A stretch of 57,064 nt of DNA from an uncultured Clostridia bacterium. Lineage in GTDB: Bacteria; Bacillota; Clostridia; Christensenellales; Borkfalkiaceae. Below are positions 18,243 to 27,502 of the stretch, one piece after another. A program made the position numbers and the translations under genes. Every line of letters starts with the position of its first letter. Position 1 is the first letter of the stretch. Location: NCBI GenBank assembly GCA_947589565.1, contig CANQBW010000002.1:1-57064 (forward strand), in the 5' to 3' direction. The notes under the pieces were generated by a model. That model worked only from the letters and a program-made list of their open reading frames with translations. It was not told the DNA's origin and did no database searches.

Positions 18243-20783
18243 TTACTCCTCTGTTTCCACCGGCACGTCCGAGGCGGATTCCTCGGGCTTTTCGGTCTGG
18301 GCGTCGTCGTCGCGGTCGGTGATGGCGACGGTGGCGACGGAGCTATTTCGTAGCGTCATCAGCTTCACCCCGCGCGTGTTGCGCCCGATCCGCGAAATGT
18401 CCGCGCCGTGCATCCGGATCACGATCCCCGCCGAGGAGACCATCAGAATATCGAGATCATCCCGCACGAGCTTCATGTTGACGAGCTGTCCCGTCTTCTC
18501 GTTGAAGACGCCCGCCTTGATGCCCTTCCCCGCGCGGCTCTGCAGCCTGTAATCGGCAGGGTCGGTGCGCTTTCCATACCCGTTCTCGGAGACGGTCAGA
18601 ATGTCGAATCCCTCCTTGAGAACAAGCATGTCGACCGCCGCGTCCGTCTCGTCGAGGTTGATCGCCCTCACGCCCATCGTGTCTCTTCCCATCGGGCGGA
18701 CGTCCGATTCGGGGAAGCGAATGCACTTGCCGCTGTGCGAGGCGATGATGATCTCGTCCTTGCCGCTTGCAAACTGCACGGAGATGAGCTCGTCGCCCTC
18801 GTTGATCTTGATCGCGATCTTGCCGCTCTTTAAGATGTGGTCAAACTCCGTCGTCGCCGTCTTCTTGATGAGCCCCGACTTTGTCGCCATGACAAGATAC
18901 CCCGTCCCGTTCTCATAGACGGGCAAGACCGCTGCGATCTTCTCCCCCGCGCCGAGCGGCAGCAGGTTGACGATCGCCCTTCCCCGCGCCTGTTTGTTCG
19001 CCTCGGGGATCATATAGCCCTTCATCGAATACACTCTGCCGAGGTTGGAGAAGAACAAAATGGGGACATGGGTCGAGCAAACGAACATTTCCTCGACAAA
19101 ATCGTCCTCTTTCGGCTTGTGCCCCGTCACGCCGACGCCGCCGCGGTTCTGCGCCCGATACTCGGACGCGGGATACCGCTTGACGTATCCGCCGTGGGTC
19201 ATCGAAATGACGACGTCCTCCTCGTCGATGAGATCCTCGTCCTCGATCTCGCCCAAATCGACGGAGACCTCCGTCTTTCGCTCGGAGGGGTACTTTCCCT
19301 TAATCTCGATCAGATCGTTTCGAATGATCGCCAGAACCCGCGATTCATGCGCCAAAATGTCCTTTAGATCCTCGATGGTCTTGTGGAGCGCGTCGAGCTC
19401 CTCTTTGAGTTTTTCAACCTCGAGAGAGGTGAGCCGCTGGAGCCGCATTTCGAGGATCGCCGTCGCCTGCTTGTCGCTCAGCTCGAAGGAGTTCATGAGC
19501 TTGTCGCAGGCGTCGTTCTTGTCCGTGCTCTCGCGGATGATCTTGATGACCTCGTCGATGTTGGCAAGGGCGAGAACCAAGCCCTCGACGATGTGCGCGC
19601 GCTCCTCCGTCTTTGCAAGATCGTAGCGGGTGCGCCGCGTGATGACTTCCTTCTGATGATCTAAGTAATATTTTAAGATGTCGCGGAGGGTGAGGTATTT
19701 GGGCTCCGTGCCGTTTTCAACGAGCGCGAGCAGAATAATTCCGTCCGAGACCTGTAAGTTCGTATGTTTGTAGAGGGTGTTTAAGACGACCTGCGCGTTG
19801 GCGTCCTTCTTGCACTCGATGACGATGCGCATACCCTCTCTGCCCGACTCGTCGCGGATGTCCGAAATGCCCTCGATGCGCTTATCCTTCACCATGTCCG
19901 CAATTTGAATGATGAGTTGGGCCTTGTTGACCTGGTAGGGGATCTCGGTGACGACGATCCGGTTGCGAAGGTTGGCGCCCGAGCCGTGCTCCTCGATTTC
20001 GCACTTGGAGCGGATCACGATGTTCCCCTGCCCCGTTCTGTAGGCCTTGCGAATGCCGCTTCTGCCCATGATGATGCCGCCCGTCGGGAAATCGGGGGCG
20101 GGAATGTAGCTCATGAGCTCCTCGATCGTGATCTCGGGGTTGTCGATCATCGCGATGGTGCCGTCGATGACCTCCGCGAGGTTGTGCGGGGGGATATTCG
20201 TCGCCATGCCGACGGCAATGCCGTCCGAACCGTTGACAAGGAGATTCGGGAAGCGGGAGGTGAGGACGGCGGGCTCCATCTCGATCCCGTCGAAGTTCGG
20301 GAAGAAGTCTACGGTGTCCTTGTCGAGGTCGCGGAGCATCTCGGCGGCGAGTTTTGTAAGCCGCGCCTCCGTATAACGCATGGCGGCGGGCGGGTCCCCG
20401 TCGACGGAGCCGAAGTTGCCGTGTCCGTCCACGAGCGGGAAGTTGATCGTGAAGTCCTGGGCAAGCCGCACGAGGGCATCATAGACCGAACTGTCGCCAT
20501 GGGGGTGGAATTTACCCATGACGTCACCGACGATCCTGGCGCACTTGCGGTATGCCTTGTCGTTGTAGAGCCCCATCTCGTGCATCGCATAGAGGATACG
20601 GCGGTGGACGGGCTTCAATCCGTCGCGCACGTCGGGGATCGCGCGGGACTTGTTGACCGCCATCGCATAGGCGATGAAAGAGCGTTTCAGCTCGTCGTTG
20701 ACCTCTACGTCGAGGATCTTGGTCATCTCAAGCGTCTTTTTGAACTCCTCTGTGAGCTCGGGACTTGTCTCTCTTTTTGACAT
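18243..20783 (-). CDS. gyrA: DNA gyrase subunit A
   Basis: Breakage-reunion subunit of gyrase, 846 residues. The DNA-cleaving Tyr is residue 137 in [10 protein letters not shown]. The quinolone pocket reads [10 protein letters not shown] with Ser98 at the position of E. coli Ser83, the sensitive form. A coiled-coil tower and a C-terminal beta-pinwheel follow. The GyrA box, usually Q(R/K)RGG(R/K)G, reads QNRGGVG at residues 545-551, missing two basic residues. The C-terminus ends in an acidic tail. ATG at 20783 follows TAAGGAGAAACT, just downstream of an M1 hairpin. gyrB lies upstream on the same strand, separated by 942 bases of repeats, so a shared transcript is doubtful. Confidence 0.97.
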   Translation of the reverse strand: MSKRETSPELTEEFKKTLEMTKILDVEVNDELKRSFIAYAMAVNKSRAIPDVRDGLKPVHRRILYAMHEMGLYNDKAYRKCARIVGDVMGKFHPHGDSSVYDALVRLAQDFTINFPLVDGHGNFGSVDGDPPAAMRYTEARLTKLAAEMLRDLDKDTVDFFPNFDGIEMEPAVLTSRFPNLLVNGSDGIAVGMATNIPPHNLAEVIDGTIAMIDNPEITIEELMSYIPAPDFPTGGIIMGRSGIRKAYRTGQGNIVIRSKCEIEEHGSGANLRNRIVVTEIPYQVNKAQLIIQIADMVKDKRIEGISDIRDESGREGMRIVIECKKDANAQVVLNTLYKHTNLQVSDGIILLALVENGTEPKYLTLRDILKYYLDHQKEVITRRTRYDLAKTEERAHIVEGLVLALANIDEVIKIIRESTDKNDACDKLMNSFELSDKQATAILEMRLQRLTSLEVEKLKEELDALHKTIEDLKDILAHESRVLAIIRNDLIEIKGKYPSERKTEVSVDLGEIEDEDLIDEEDVVISMTHGGYVKRYPASEYRAQNRGGVGVTGHKPKEDDFVEEMFVCSTHVPILFFSNLGRVYSMKGYMIPEANKQARGRAIVNLLPLGAGEKIAAVLPVYENGTGYLVMATKSGLIKKTATTEFDHILKSGKIAIKINEGDELISVQFASGKDEIIIASHSGKCIRFPESDVRPMGRDTMGVRAINLDETDAAVDMLVLKEGFDILTVSENGYGKRTDPADYRLQSRAGKGIKAGVFNEKTGQLVNMKLVRDDLDILMVSSAGIVIRMHGADISRIGRNTRGVKLMTLRNSSVATVAITDRDDDAQTEKPEESASDVPVETEE

Positions 20784-20798
20784 AGTTTCTCCTTATAT

Positions 20799-21726
20799 GT
20801 TTCGTCGAAAAGCTCGCTACGCGATCTTTCTCGACGAGGAAATTTGCTCTCGAATTTTCACAACCTGGTCCTCTCGTTCGTTTCAAACAACAAGAAGCCG
20901 CAAGCTGGCAAATTGAGTCGTGCAGCGCAGGGAAACCCTGCTCGCACCATGGGATTTTATATTTCGTCGAAAAGCTCGCTACGCGATCTTTCTCGACGAG
21001 GAAATTAACTTTTGCGCCTTAATTCGCTCACTGTCGCGGTCGCCTTGTTTGACAATAAGCGTGCGGTGGCTCGCAAACAGGGTGCGCTGCCGCAGAATGG
21101 CGATTCTGCTCCGCGCAGTAATTTTAGAACAAAGGACGAGATGTTTCGACTCCACTTCGTTCCGCTCAACATGACATCGGTTTTAAACAGACGAGTATGT
21201 ATACCGAGCGTTAAAGGGTTTGGGATGCATACGCAAGCATCCCAAAATTTTTTTTGGTTACTTTTTTTGTATTCGTAAAAAAAGTAACACGTTTGTCTTT
21301 CGCAAAAGACAGTGGTTAAGCGAATTGTCGCTTAGATCAGGGGGATTCCTCGACTACGCTCGGAATGACAGGAAGGAATGTGCAAAGCGATGTCATCCTG
21401 AGCGGAGCGGCGAAGCCGCGGAGTCGAATGGATCCCCTAAGCAAGCGACGGGACGTTCCTAAAATCCCCCAGGTGCGAGCAGGGTTTCCCTGCGCTGCAC
21501 GCCCCTGTTTGCGCCCCACGGGACGCACATTGTCATTTGAAACAGCTTTGAGTGGAGCGTTGCATTTCTGCTCAACAGCCCTGTGGGCTGTGAGCGCAAC
21601 GCGACAGCCGAGCTGGTGGCGAGGCGTGGTGAGGCGGGCGCTACCGCCGAACCGGAGCTGTGGGAACTCGAGAGTCTATTTCCTCGAACGTAAATATTCC
21701 CGAAGGGAAGATTTCGTTCGAAACTT
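20799..21726. repeat. Longest repeat mosaic, between gyrA and gyrB
   Basis: Two M1 units with the same arms (TCGTCGA..TCGACGA, inner TCGC/GCGA) start near 20803 and 20963, each followed by M2 and M3-like hairpins. Then come an M6 with ATGTT/AACAT and an M7 block: TGGGATGC (21221-21228) with GCATCCCA (21237-21244), T8, GTTACT7/A7GTAAC, TGTCTTT/AAAGACA (21294-21311), TAAGCGA/TCGCTTA (21317-21334). M6, M5, M2, M4 and a last M1 (TCGAACG...CGTTCGA, inner TTCCC/GGGAA) reach the gyrB stop. 942 bases without a gene. Confidence 0.85.
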
Positions 21727-23639
21727 TATATATCAAGGTCCGTGACCAGCGTAGCGTTTTCCTCGATGAACTGCCTTCTCAGCGCGGGGCTCTCGCCCAT
21801 GAGGACGGAGAACATCTTGTCCGCCTCGACCGCGTCCTGCATACTCACCTTGATGAGGGTGCGCGTCTGCGGGTTCATCGTCGTGTCCCAGAGCTGTTCG
21901 GTGCTCATCTCGCCGAGGCCCTTATATCTCTGATACTCCACTTTGTTGTTGTTCGCGGCGTCGAAGAGGGTCTTCTCCTCCTCCGAATAGAGGTAGACGT
22001 CCTCCTTCCCCTTGACGCTCGCCTTGTAGAGAGGGGGCTTTGCGGAGTACACGTGCCCGTGCTCGATGAGCGGGCGCATGTAGCGGAAGAGGAAGGTCAA
22101 AAGCAAGATTCGAATGTGTGCGCCGTCGACATCGGCATCCGTCATGGAGATGATGCGGTCGTAGCGGAGCTTGCTCTCGTCGAAGTCGTCCAAAATGCCG
22201 CAGCCGAAGGCGGTGATCATCGCCTTGATCTCCGCATTCTCGAGCGCACGGTTGAGGCGCACCTTTTCAACGTTCAAAATCTTCCCGCGGAGGGGCAAGA
22301 TCGCCTGGAATCTTCTGTCCCTGCCCTGCTTTGCCGTGCCGCCTGCCGAGTCTCCCTCGACGATGTAGATCTCGCAAAGTTCGGGTCTCTTGTCAGAACA
22401 GTCGGCAAGTTTGCCGGGAAGGGTGGTGCTCTCCAAAATTCCCTTTCTCCTCGTGAGCTCTCTCGCGTTCCGCGCCGCGTCCCGCGCCTTCTGCGCCGTA
22501 ATGCAGCGCAGGACAAGTTCCCGCGCCTCGCTCGGGTGTTCCTCGATATACGTCCCGAAGCGCTCCTGCACGCATTTGGAGACGAATCCGCGAATGAAAC
22601 TGTTGTTGAGTTTGTCCTTGGTCTGCGATTCGAACTGCGCGTCCTCGAGCTTGACGGAGACGACCGCCGTGATTCCCTCGCGGACGTCCTCGCCGCCGAG
22701 TCGGTCGCTCTCCTTTAAGAGATTCTGCCGCTTTCCCGCGTCGTTGATGACCTTGGTGAGGGCAAGTTTGAGCCCCTCGACGTGGGTGCCGCCGTCGATC
22801 GTGTTGACGTTGTTTGCGTAGGAATAGACGACCTCGTTGTAGCTCTCGTTGTACTGAATGGCGATCTCGCAGACGGTCGTCCCCTCTTGAATTTCAAAGT
22901 AGAGGGGTTCGGGAAAGAGGGTCTCCTGCCCCTTGTTGAGCTCCTCCACGAGCTCGGAAATGCCCCCCTCGTAGCAGAACTCGTCCGCTTTCTCCTTGCC
23001 CTCGCGGAGGTCTTTTAACGTGATTTTTAAGCCCTTATTCAGAAAGGCGAGCTCCTTGAGGCGGACTTTGAGGACGTCGTATTTGAAGATGATGCTCTCG
23101 AAAATTTCCGCGTCGGGGAAGAAGGTGACCTTGGTGCCCGTCTTTTCGGTGTCGCCGACGATCGCAAGAGGCCGCTGCGGCACGCCGCGGTTGTAGATCT
23201 GGCGGTAGATGTGTCCGTTCTGGTAAATTTCCGCCTCAAGCCATTCGGAGAGGGCGTTGACCGCCTTGACGCCGACGCCGTGAAGGCCGCTCGAGACCTT
23301 ATATCCCGAGTCCCCGCCGAACTTTCCGCCCGCGTTGACCTTGGTGAAGACGACTTCGACCGTCGAAATTCCCTCCTTGGGGTGGATTTCGGTGGGGATC
23401 CCGCGGCCGTTGTCGACGACGGTGCAGCTGCCGTCGGGGTTGATCGTGACGTCGATCTGCGTGCAATAGCCGGCGAGAGCCTCGTCGATGGAGTTGTCCA
23501 CGACCTCGCTCACAAGGTGATGAAGTCCCTTTTCGTCGGTGGAGCTGATGTACATACCGGGGCGTTTGCGGATATGTTCCAAGCCGTCTAAAACCTGAAT
23601 TTGTTCCGCGCCGTAGACGGCGTCTACCTTTTCGGGCAT
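21726..23639 (-). CDS. gyrB: DNA gyrase subunit B
   Basis: ATPase subunit of gyrase, 637 residues, the short Gram-positive length. The GHKL ATPase site shows EVVDNSIDEALAGYC near residue 40, DNGRGIPTEIH near 70 and the glycine loop GLHGVGVKAVNALS near 112. The TOPRIM domain has EGDSAGGTAKQGRDRRFQAILPLRGK near 420, where RDRRFQA favours GyrB over ParE (RDREFQA), and DADVDG. ATG at 23639 follows AAAAAAGGAGAAACT; the longer frame runs through a GC-rich leader palindrome. Confidence 0.97.
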   Translation of the reverse strand: MPEKVDAVYGAEQIQVLDGLEHIRKRPGMYISSTDEKGLHHLVSEVVDNSIDEALAGYCTQIDVTINPDGSCTVVDNGRGIPTEIHPKEGISTVEVVFTKVNAGGKFGGDSGYKVSSGLHGVGVKAVNALSEWLEAEIYQNGHIYRQIYNRGVPQRPLAIVGDTEKTGTKVTFFPDAEIFESIIFKYDVLKVRLKELAFLNKGLKITLKDLREGKEKADEFCYEGGISELVEELNKGQETLFPEPLYFEIQEGTTVCEIAIQYNESYNEVVYSYANNVNTIDGGTHVEGLKLALTKVINDAGKRQNLLKESDRLGGEDVREGITAVVSVKLEDAQFESQTKDKLNNSFIRGFVSKCVQERFGTYIEEHPSEARELVLRCITAQKARDAARNARELTRRKGILESTTLPGKLADCSDKRPELCEIYIVEGDSAGGTAKQGRDRRFQAILPLRGKILNVEKVRLNRALENAEIKAMITAFGCGILDDFDESKLRYDRIISMTDADVDGAHIRILLLTFLFRYMRPLIEHGHVYSAKPPLYKASVKGKEDVYLYSEEEKTLFDAANNNKVEYQRYKGLGEMSTEQLWDTTMNPQTRTLIKVSMQDAVEADKMFSVLMGESPALRRQFIEENATLVTDLDI

Positions 23640-23669
23640 AGTTTCTCCTTTTTTGACGCTACGCGCATA

Positions 23670-23687
23670 CGCGCCCGCGCGGGCGCG
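23670..23687. other. Perfect GC palindrome in the gyrB leader
   Basis: CGCGCCCGCGCGGGCGCG is self-complementary over 18 bases and lies about 30 bases upstream of the gyrB start, between its promoter and ribosome site. It could form a stable leader hairpin or be a protein-binding site; nothing in the sequence decides between these. Confidence 0.5.
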
Positions 23688-23712
23688 CGACAATTAATAT
23701 TATTTCAATCTC

Positions 23713-23741
23713 ATTTTAACAGATTTTTTTTTTAAAAGCAA
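23713..23741 (-). promoter_or_regulatory. Promoter of gyrB
   Basis: TTGCTT (23741-23736), 17 bases, TAAAAT (23718-23713) on the minus strand. The leader would be about 65 nt and carry the GC palindrome. gyrB transcription responds to supercoiling in many bacteria; no specific element for that is seen. Confidence 0.65.
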
Positions 23742-23756
23742 CTAAAATTTCCCTTA

Positions 23757-24165
23757 TTTCGAAGAAAATCTTCCTGCGGAATCTTTTCTTCGAGGAAATT
23801 TACTTTTTTGCCTTGAACAAGTCACTCTCGCGGTCGCTTTCACAACAATAAGCCGAATGGGTTCGGCAAATGGGGTGCCGCTCCGGCAAGGAAACCTTGC
23901 CTCGCGCAGTAATTTCAGAACAAAGGACGGTTTCTGCTTGCTTAGGGGATTCTTCGACGACGGCACCCTTCGGGTGCCTGCTCAGAATGACATCGCTTTT
24001 AACAGACCAGTAGTATTACGAAAGGCGTTGCGGGGTCCGGGACACGTCGCAAGTGTCCCGGAATTTTTTTTGGTTACTTTTTTTGTATTCGTAAAAAAAG
24101 TAACACGTTTGTCTCGCGCAAGAGACAATCAGAAGCGGATTGCCGCTGCTACGAAGAAAGTTTTT
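23757..24165. repeat. M1-M2-M3-M6-M7 chain upstream of gyrB and spoVT
   Basis: M1 here has arms TCGAAGAAAA and TTTTCTTCGA with inner TTCC/GGAA. M3 has GCAAGG-AAA-CCTTGC, and M6 encloses GGCACC-CTTC-GGGTGCC. The M7 block has CCGGGACAC (24037-24045) with GTGTCCCGG (24053-24061), the T8 tract, GTTACT7/A7GTAAC, TTGTCTC (24109-24115) with GAGACAA (24122-24128), and AGCGG (24134-24138) with CCGCT (24143-24147). Confidence 0.85.
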
Positions 24166-24230
24166 CGTTCGAAAGCTTTTTGTATAAAAAGCTTTCAACC
24201 ACACATATTGAAAGTATACGGAGGAACCAA

Positions 24231-24776
24231 ATGAAAGCAACGGGAATCGTGAGGAGAATCGACGAGCTCGGCAGAGTCGTCATTCCCAAAGAAATCAGGC
24301 GCACGCTGCGCATTCGGGAGGGGGACCCGCTCGAGCTCTTTACCGACCGCGATGAGCTCATGCTCAAAAAATATTCGCCGATTGCGAGCATCGAACAGTT
24401 CGCAAAGGGCACGGCGAAGTCCCTGAACGAGCAGAGCGGCTATCTTGCCGTCATCTGCGACACGGACGGCGTACTGCAGGCGAGCGGACAGGGCAAAAAG
24501 TCGCTGGCGGGCAAGTCCGTCTCCGACAAGATGACGGAAGTCATGCTCTCAAGAAGGAGCTATCTCGCGAACAAAGCGGAGGGGGGCGACATTCTCCCCA
24601 TCGCCACGGACAGCGACCTGACCGTCACGGCACAGGTCATCGTGCCCGTCGTCGCGGGCGGGGACTGCCTCGGCGCGGTCGTGCTCCTTTCGACCGACGA
24701 GGGCGCGATCATGGAGTCGTCCGCCGTCAAACTCGCGCGGCTGACCTCGGACATCATCGCAAACCAATTCGAATAA
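24231..24776 (+). CDS. spoVT: Stage V sporulation protein T
   Basis: Transition-state-like regulator that tunes forespore gene expression late in sporulation. The 181 residues match the family: an N-terminal AbrB/MazE swapped-hairpin DNA-binding domain (MKATGIVRRIDELGRVVIPKEI, residues 1-22, then RIREGDPLELF) and a C-terminal GAF-like domain from about 55 on. ATG at 24231 follows GGAGG by four to five bases. It heads a cluster with yabM and yabN homologues, the same order as in Bacillus subtilis. Confidence 0.96.
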   Translation: MKATGIVRRIDELGRVVIPKEIRRTLRIREGDPLELFTDRDELMLKKYSPIASIEQFAKGTAKSLNEQSGYLAVICDTDGVLQASGQGKKSLAGKSVSDKMTEVMLSRRSYLANKAEGGDILPIATDSDLTVTAQVIVPVVAGGDCLGAVVLLSTDEGAIMESSAVKLARLTSDIIANQFE

Positions 24777-24798
24777 CGGGCGCTTTGCGCCTCTACAT

Positions 24799-26202
24799 AT
24801 GAAGGATCCTCGCTTTTTGAAGTCCGCGGCTCTGCTCTCCCTAAGCGGCGTCCTCGCCAAGGGGATCGGCGCCCTCTACCGCATTCCGCTCTCCAACCTT
24901 TTGGGCAGCTACGGCATGGGACTCTACCAGATGGCATACCCGCTCTTCTGTATGCTCTTGACCTTCTCCTCCGCCGGCATTCCGTCGGCGTTTTCGCGCA
25001 TTGTCGCGCGGGAACACGCCCGCGGACAGGGCACAAAGGAGACCTTAAAGACGGCTCTTCGCCTCTTTGCGGTTCTTGGGCTTTCGGGGACCGCGCTCAT
25101 GTGCCTCTTTGCGCCCCATATGAGCAATTTGCAGGGAGAAAGTGCCCTTCTTCCCTGCTATCTCTCCCTCGCGCCCTCCGTCTTTCTGATCGCCCTCATC
25201 GCGGTGCTGCGCGGCTACTTCCAGGGGAAGGACGACATGAAGCCGACGGCGGTCTCCGAGATCGTCGAACAGCTCGTCAAGGCGGGATTCGGGCTCTTCT
25301 TTGCGCTGCGCTTTGCAACCGATCCCAAAAAGGCGGTCTCCTACTGTCTTTTCGCGGTCACCCTGTCGGAGGCGGCCGCCCTCTTCTATCTGCTCCTCAA
25401 ACGGCGGCCCGAGTACGGGAGAATGCTTCTCGTGAGAAAAACGACGGGGCGGGACATTCTCTTTGCAGCCCTTCCCGTGATGGCTTCCGCTGCCCTTCTG
25501 CCCCTCTCGCAGACGGTGGACAGCGTCCTTCTTGTGCGCCTGATGGGGGGACACACGACGAGGGCAGTCGCCCTCTACGGCTTGTATACGGGGGGCGCGA
25601 TGACCCTCGTCAACCTGCCCGCGACCGCCTGCTACGGGCTCGCCGCCTCTTCGGTGCCCGTCCTCTCGGGCTGTTTTACAAAGGGAAAACGGGAAGAGGG
25701 CAGAGAGCGCGCCCTCTATGCGCTCATGCTCACCCTGCTTTTGTCTCTGCCCTGCGCCGTAGGGCTCTTTCTCTTTGCAAGACCCATCGCCGCCATTCTC
25801 TACCCCGGACTCGATATTGCGGAGAAAGAGATCTTCATCTCTCTTCTTCGGCTGTCCTCGGTCTCGGCGGTCTCCCTTGCGGGGGTCAACACTCTTGCCG
25901 CCTGTCTGACGGGCATGGGAAAGGCGAAAAAGGCGGCGTTTTCGATGCTTCTTGCGGTCCTCGCCAAATTTTTGTTGCAGACGCTGCTCGTCGCAAACCC
26001 CGAAATTTCCGTTTTCGGCGCGGCGATCGCCGCAAATTGCTGCTATCTGATTGCTTTTTTCCTCGATTTGTTCTATACTGTAAAAAAAGATCGGGTGGAA
26101 AACTATGATTACGGTGATCGGATTGGGCGTGACCGCGGGCGACTTGCCCCTGCGGGCGCGGAAAATTTTGAAAAACGCCGGCTGCGTGCTGGTCAGGAAT
26201 GA
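24799..26202 (+). CDS. yabM: MOP-superfamily polysaccharide/lipid flippase, YabM-like
   Basis: Predicted lipid-linked oligosaccharide flippase of the MATE/MurJ/SpoVB group, with about 12-14 membrane helices over 467 residues. The N-terminus KSAALLSLSGVLAKGIGALYRIPLSNLLG and the segment GMGLYQMAYPLF are typical of SpoVB/YabM proteins. Its place between spoVT and yabN identifies it with YabM by synteny. The last 32 codons overlap the start of the next gene by 98 bases and read as a hydrophilic, arginine-rich tail unlike the family's usual end. The ribosome site is poor, so translation may be coupled to spoVT 22 bases upstream. Confidence 0.9.
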   Translation: MKDPRFLKSAALLSLSGVLAKGIGALYRIPLSNLLGSYGMGLYQMAYPLFCMLLTFSSAGIPSAFSRIVAREHARGQGTKETLKTALRLFAVLGLSGTALMCLFAPHMSNLQGESALLPCYLSLAPSVFLIALIAVLRGYFQGKDDMKPTAVSEIVEQLVKAGFGLFFALRFATDPKKAVSYCLFAVTLSEAAALFYLLLKRRPEYGRMLLVRKTTGRDILFAALPVMASAALLPLSQTVDSVLLVRLMGGHTTRAVALYGLYTGGAMTLVNLPATACYGLAASSVPVLSGCFTKGKREEGRERALYALMLTLLLSLPCAVGLFLFARPIAAILYPGLDIAEKEIFISLLRLSSVSAVSLAGVNTLAACLTGMGKAKKAAFSMLLAVLAKFLLQTLLVANPEISVFGAAIAANCCYLIAFFLDLFYTVKKDRVENYDYGDRIGRDRGRLAPAGAENFEKRRLRAGQE

Positions 26203-27502
26203 ATGCAGGGCGGCGGAAGTCCTCAAAGAGGAGAAGATTCCCTATACCTCTCTCGATTTTCTCTTTGAAAAGAGCAGAAATTTCGATTCTTTGACGAAAA
26301 ATCTGCTTGCAGAGGTCAAAAAGGCAGCCCGCACGGGAGATGTTTGCTACTGCGTCGAGGGGAGCGTCACCGAGGACCGCGCGGCTCTTTCTCTCATGCA
26401 AAAGGGGGCAAACTTGATAGACGGGGTCTCCAAATCGGCGTTTGCGGCTGCTGCTGTGGGCCTTTCGGGCGGATACACGGCGGTCTCCGCCTACGAGCTT
26501 GCGGAGAAAAAATTCTCCCTTCCCCTCGTCGTCTACGACCTCGCGGAAAAGTCCCTCGCCTCCGATTTAAAGCTCCTTCTGAGCGAAAAAATTCCCGAGG
26601 AGAGTGAAATTTTCTTCCTCGACGGGGAAACTTCTCAAAAAATTCCCCTCTATGAACTCGACCGAATGGAGAACTACTCTCCCCGCTGCGCCTTTGTCGT
26701 CTATGAGACGCCGCTTTTACAAAAATCCCGCTTCGACTTTGAAGATGTGGTCGAAATTTTAAGGCGGCTGCGCGCGCCCGACGGCTGTCCCTGGGACAGG
26801 GTGCAGACCCACAGAAGCATTCGCATCAACGCGATCGAGGAGGCGTATGAGCTCGTCGACGCCATCGACGCGGACGACCCCGATAAGATCAAAGAGGAGG
26901 CGGGAGACGTCCTCATGCAGGCCCTCTTCCACACCCTCATCGAGGAGGAGCGGGGGAATTTTACGCTTTCGGACATGCTGACAGCCCTTTCGGAGAAGCT
27001 CATCACCCGCCACACCCACGTCTTCGGCACGGACAAGGCGGCAAACGCCGAGGGCGCCCTCTCCGTCTGGGATAGAAATAAGATGAAGGAGAAGGGGCAG
27101 GAGACCTATTCCGCCGCCGTCAACGACGTGCCGCAGTGCTTCCCCGCGCTCCTTCGGGCGCAGAAGCTCTGTAAACGGGTCGAAAAGGGCGGCTGGGACA
27201 AGTCGACCTTGGAGAACGTCAAATGTAAGCTCGACGAGGAGTTCGAGGAGCTTAAAAAGGCATATGGGTCTCAAAATCAAGAGAAAATTTACGAGGAGCT
27301 CGGCGATTTTCTTTTCAGTTGCGCCTGGCTCTGCCGCGCGGTCGGGGTGGACGGGGAGATGGCCCTCCTCGACGCGGGAAAGAAGCTTCAAAAACGCTAT
27401 ACATCTTACGAGTCCCTCGTGCGGGCGGACGGGAAGGACCCCCTTGCGCTTTCGAAAGAGGAGCGGGATTTTTACTACAAGCGGGTGAAAGATGCCGAAT
27501 GA
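26105..27502 (+). CDS. yabN: YabN-type fusion: tetrapyrrole-methylase-like domain plus MazG pyrophosphohydrolase
   Basis: House-cleaning NTP pyrophosphatase expected to hydrolyse (d)NTPs to monophosphates. In 465 residues, the first 210 or so form a degenerate tetrapyrrole methylase fold (MITVIGLGVTAGDLPLRARK). MazG begins near 220 with LRRLRAPDGCPWDRVQTHRSI, followed by EEAYELVDAID and EEAGDVLMQALFH, whose acidic residues bind magnesium. A second, partial MazG repeat lies near 360-450. The overlap with the flippase gene is 98 bases; the start is firm because the first residues match the domain start and GGTGG lies just upstream. Confidence 0.93.
   Translation: MITVIGLGVTAGDLPLRARKILKNAGCVLVRNECRAAEVLKEEKIPYTSLDFLFEKSRNFDSLTKNLLAEVKKAARTGDVCYCVEGSVTEDRAALSLMQKGANLIDGVSKSAFAAAAVGLSGGYTAVSAYELAEKKFSLPLVVYDLAEKSLASDLKLLLSEKIPEESEIFFLDGETSQKIPLYELDRMENYSPRCAFVVYETPLLQKSRFDFEDVVEILRRLRAPDGCPWDRVQTHRSIRINAIEEAYELVDAIDADDPDKIKEEAGDVLMQALFHTLIEEERGNFTLSDMLTALSEKLITRHTHVFGTDKAANAEGALSVWDRNKMKEKGQETYSAAVNDVPQCFPALLRAQKLCKRVEKGGWDKSTLENVKCKLDEEFEELKKAYGSQNQEKIYEELGDFLFSCAWLCRAVGVDGEMALLDAGKKLQKRYTSYESLVRADGKDPLALSKEERDFYYKRVKDAE

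Noticed and set aside
20799..21726. CRISPR array
   Set aside because: The repeats are hairpin modules of mixed type and spacing, without regular unique spacers, and no cas gene is present.
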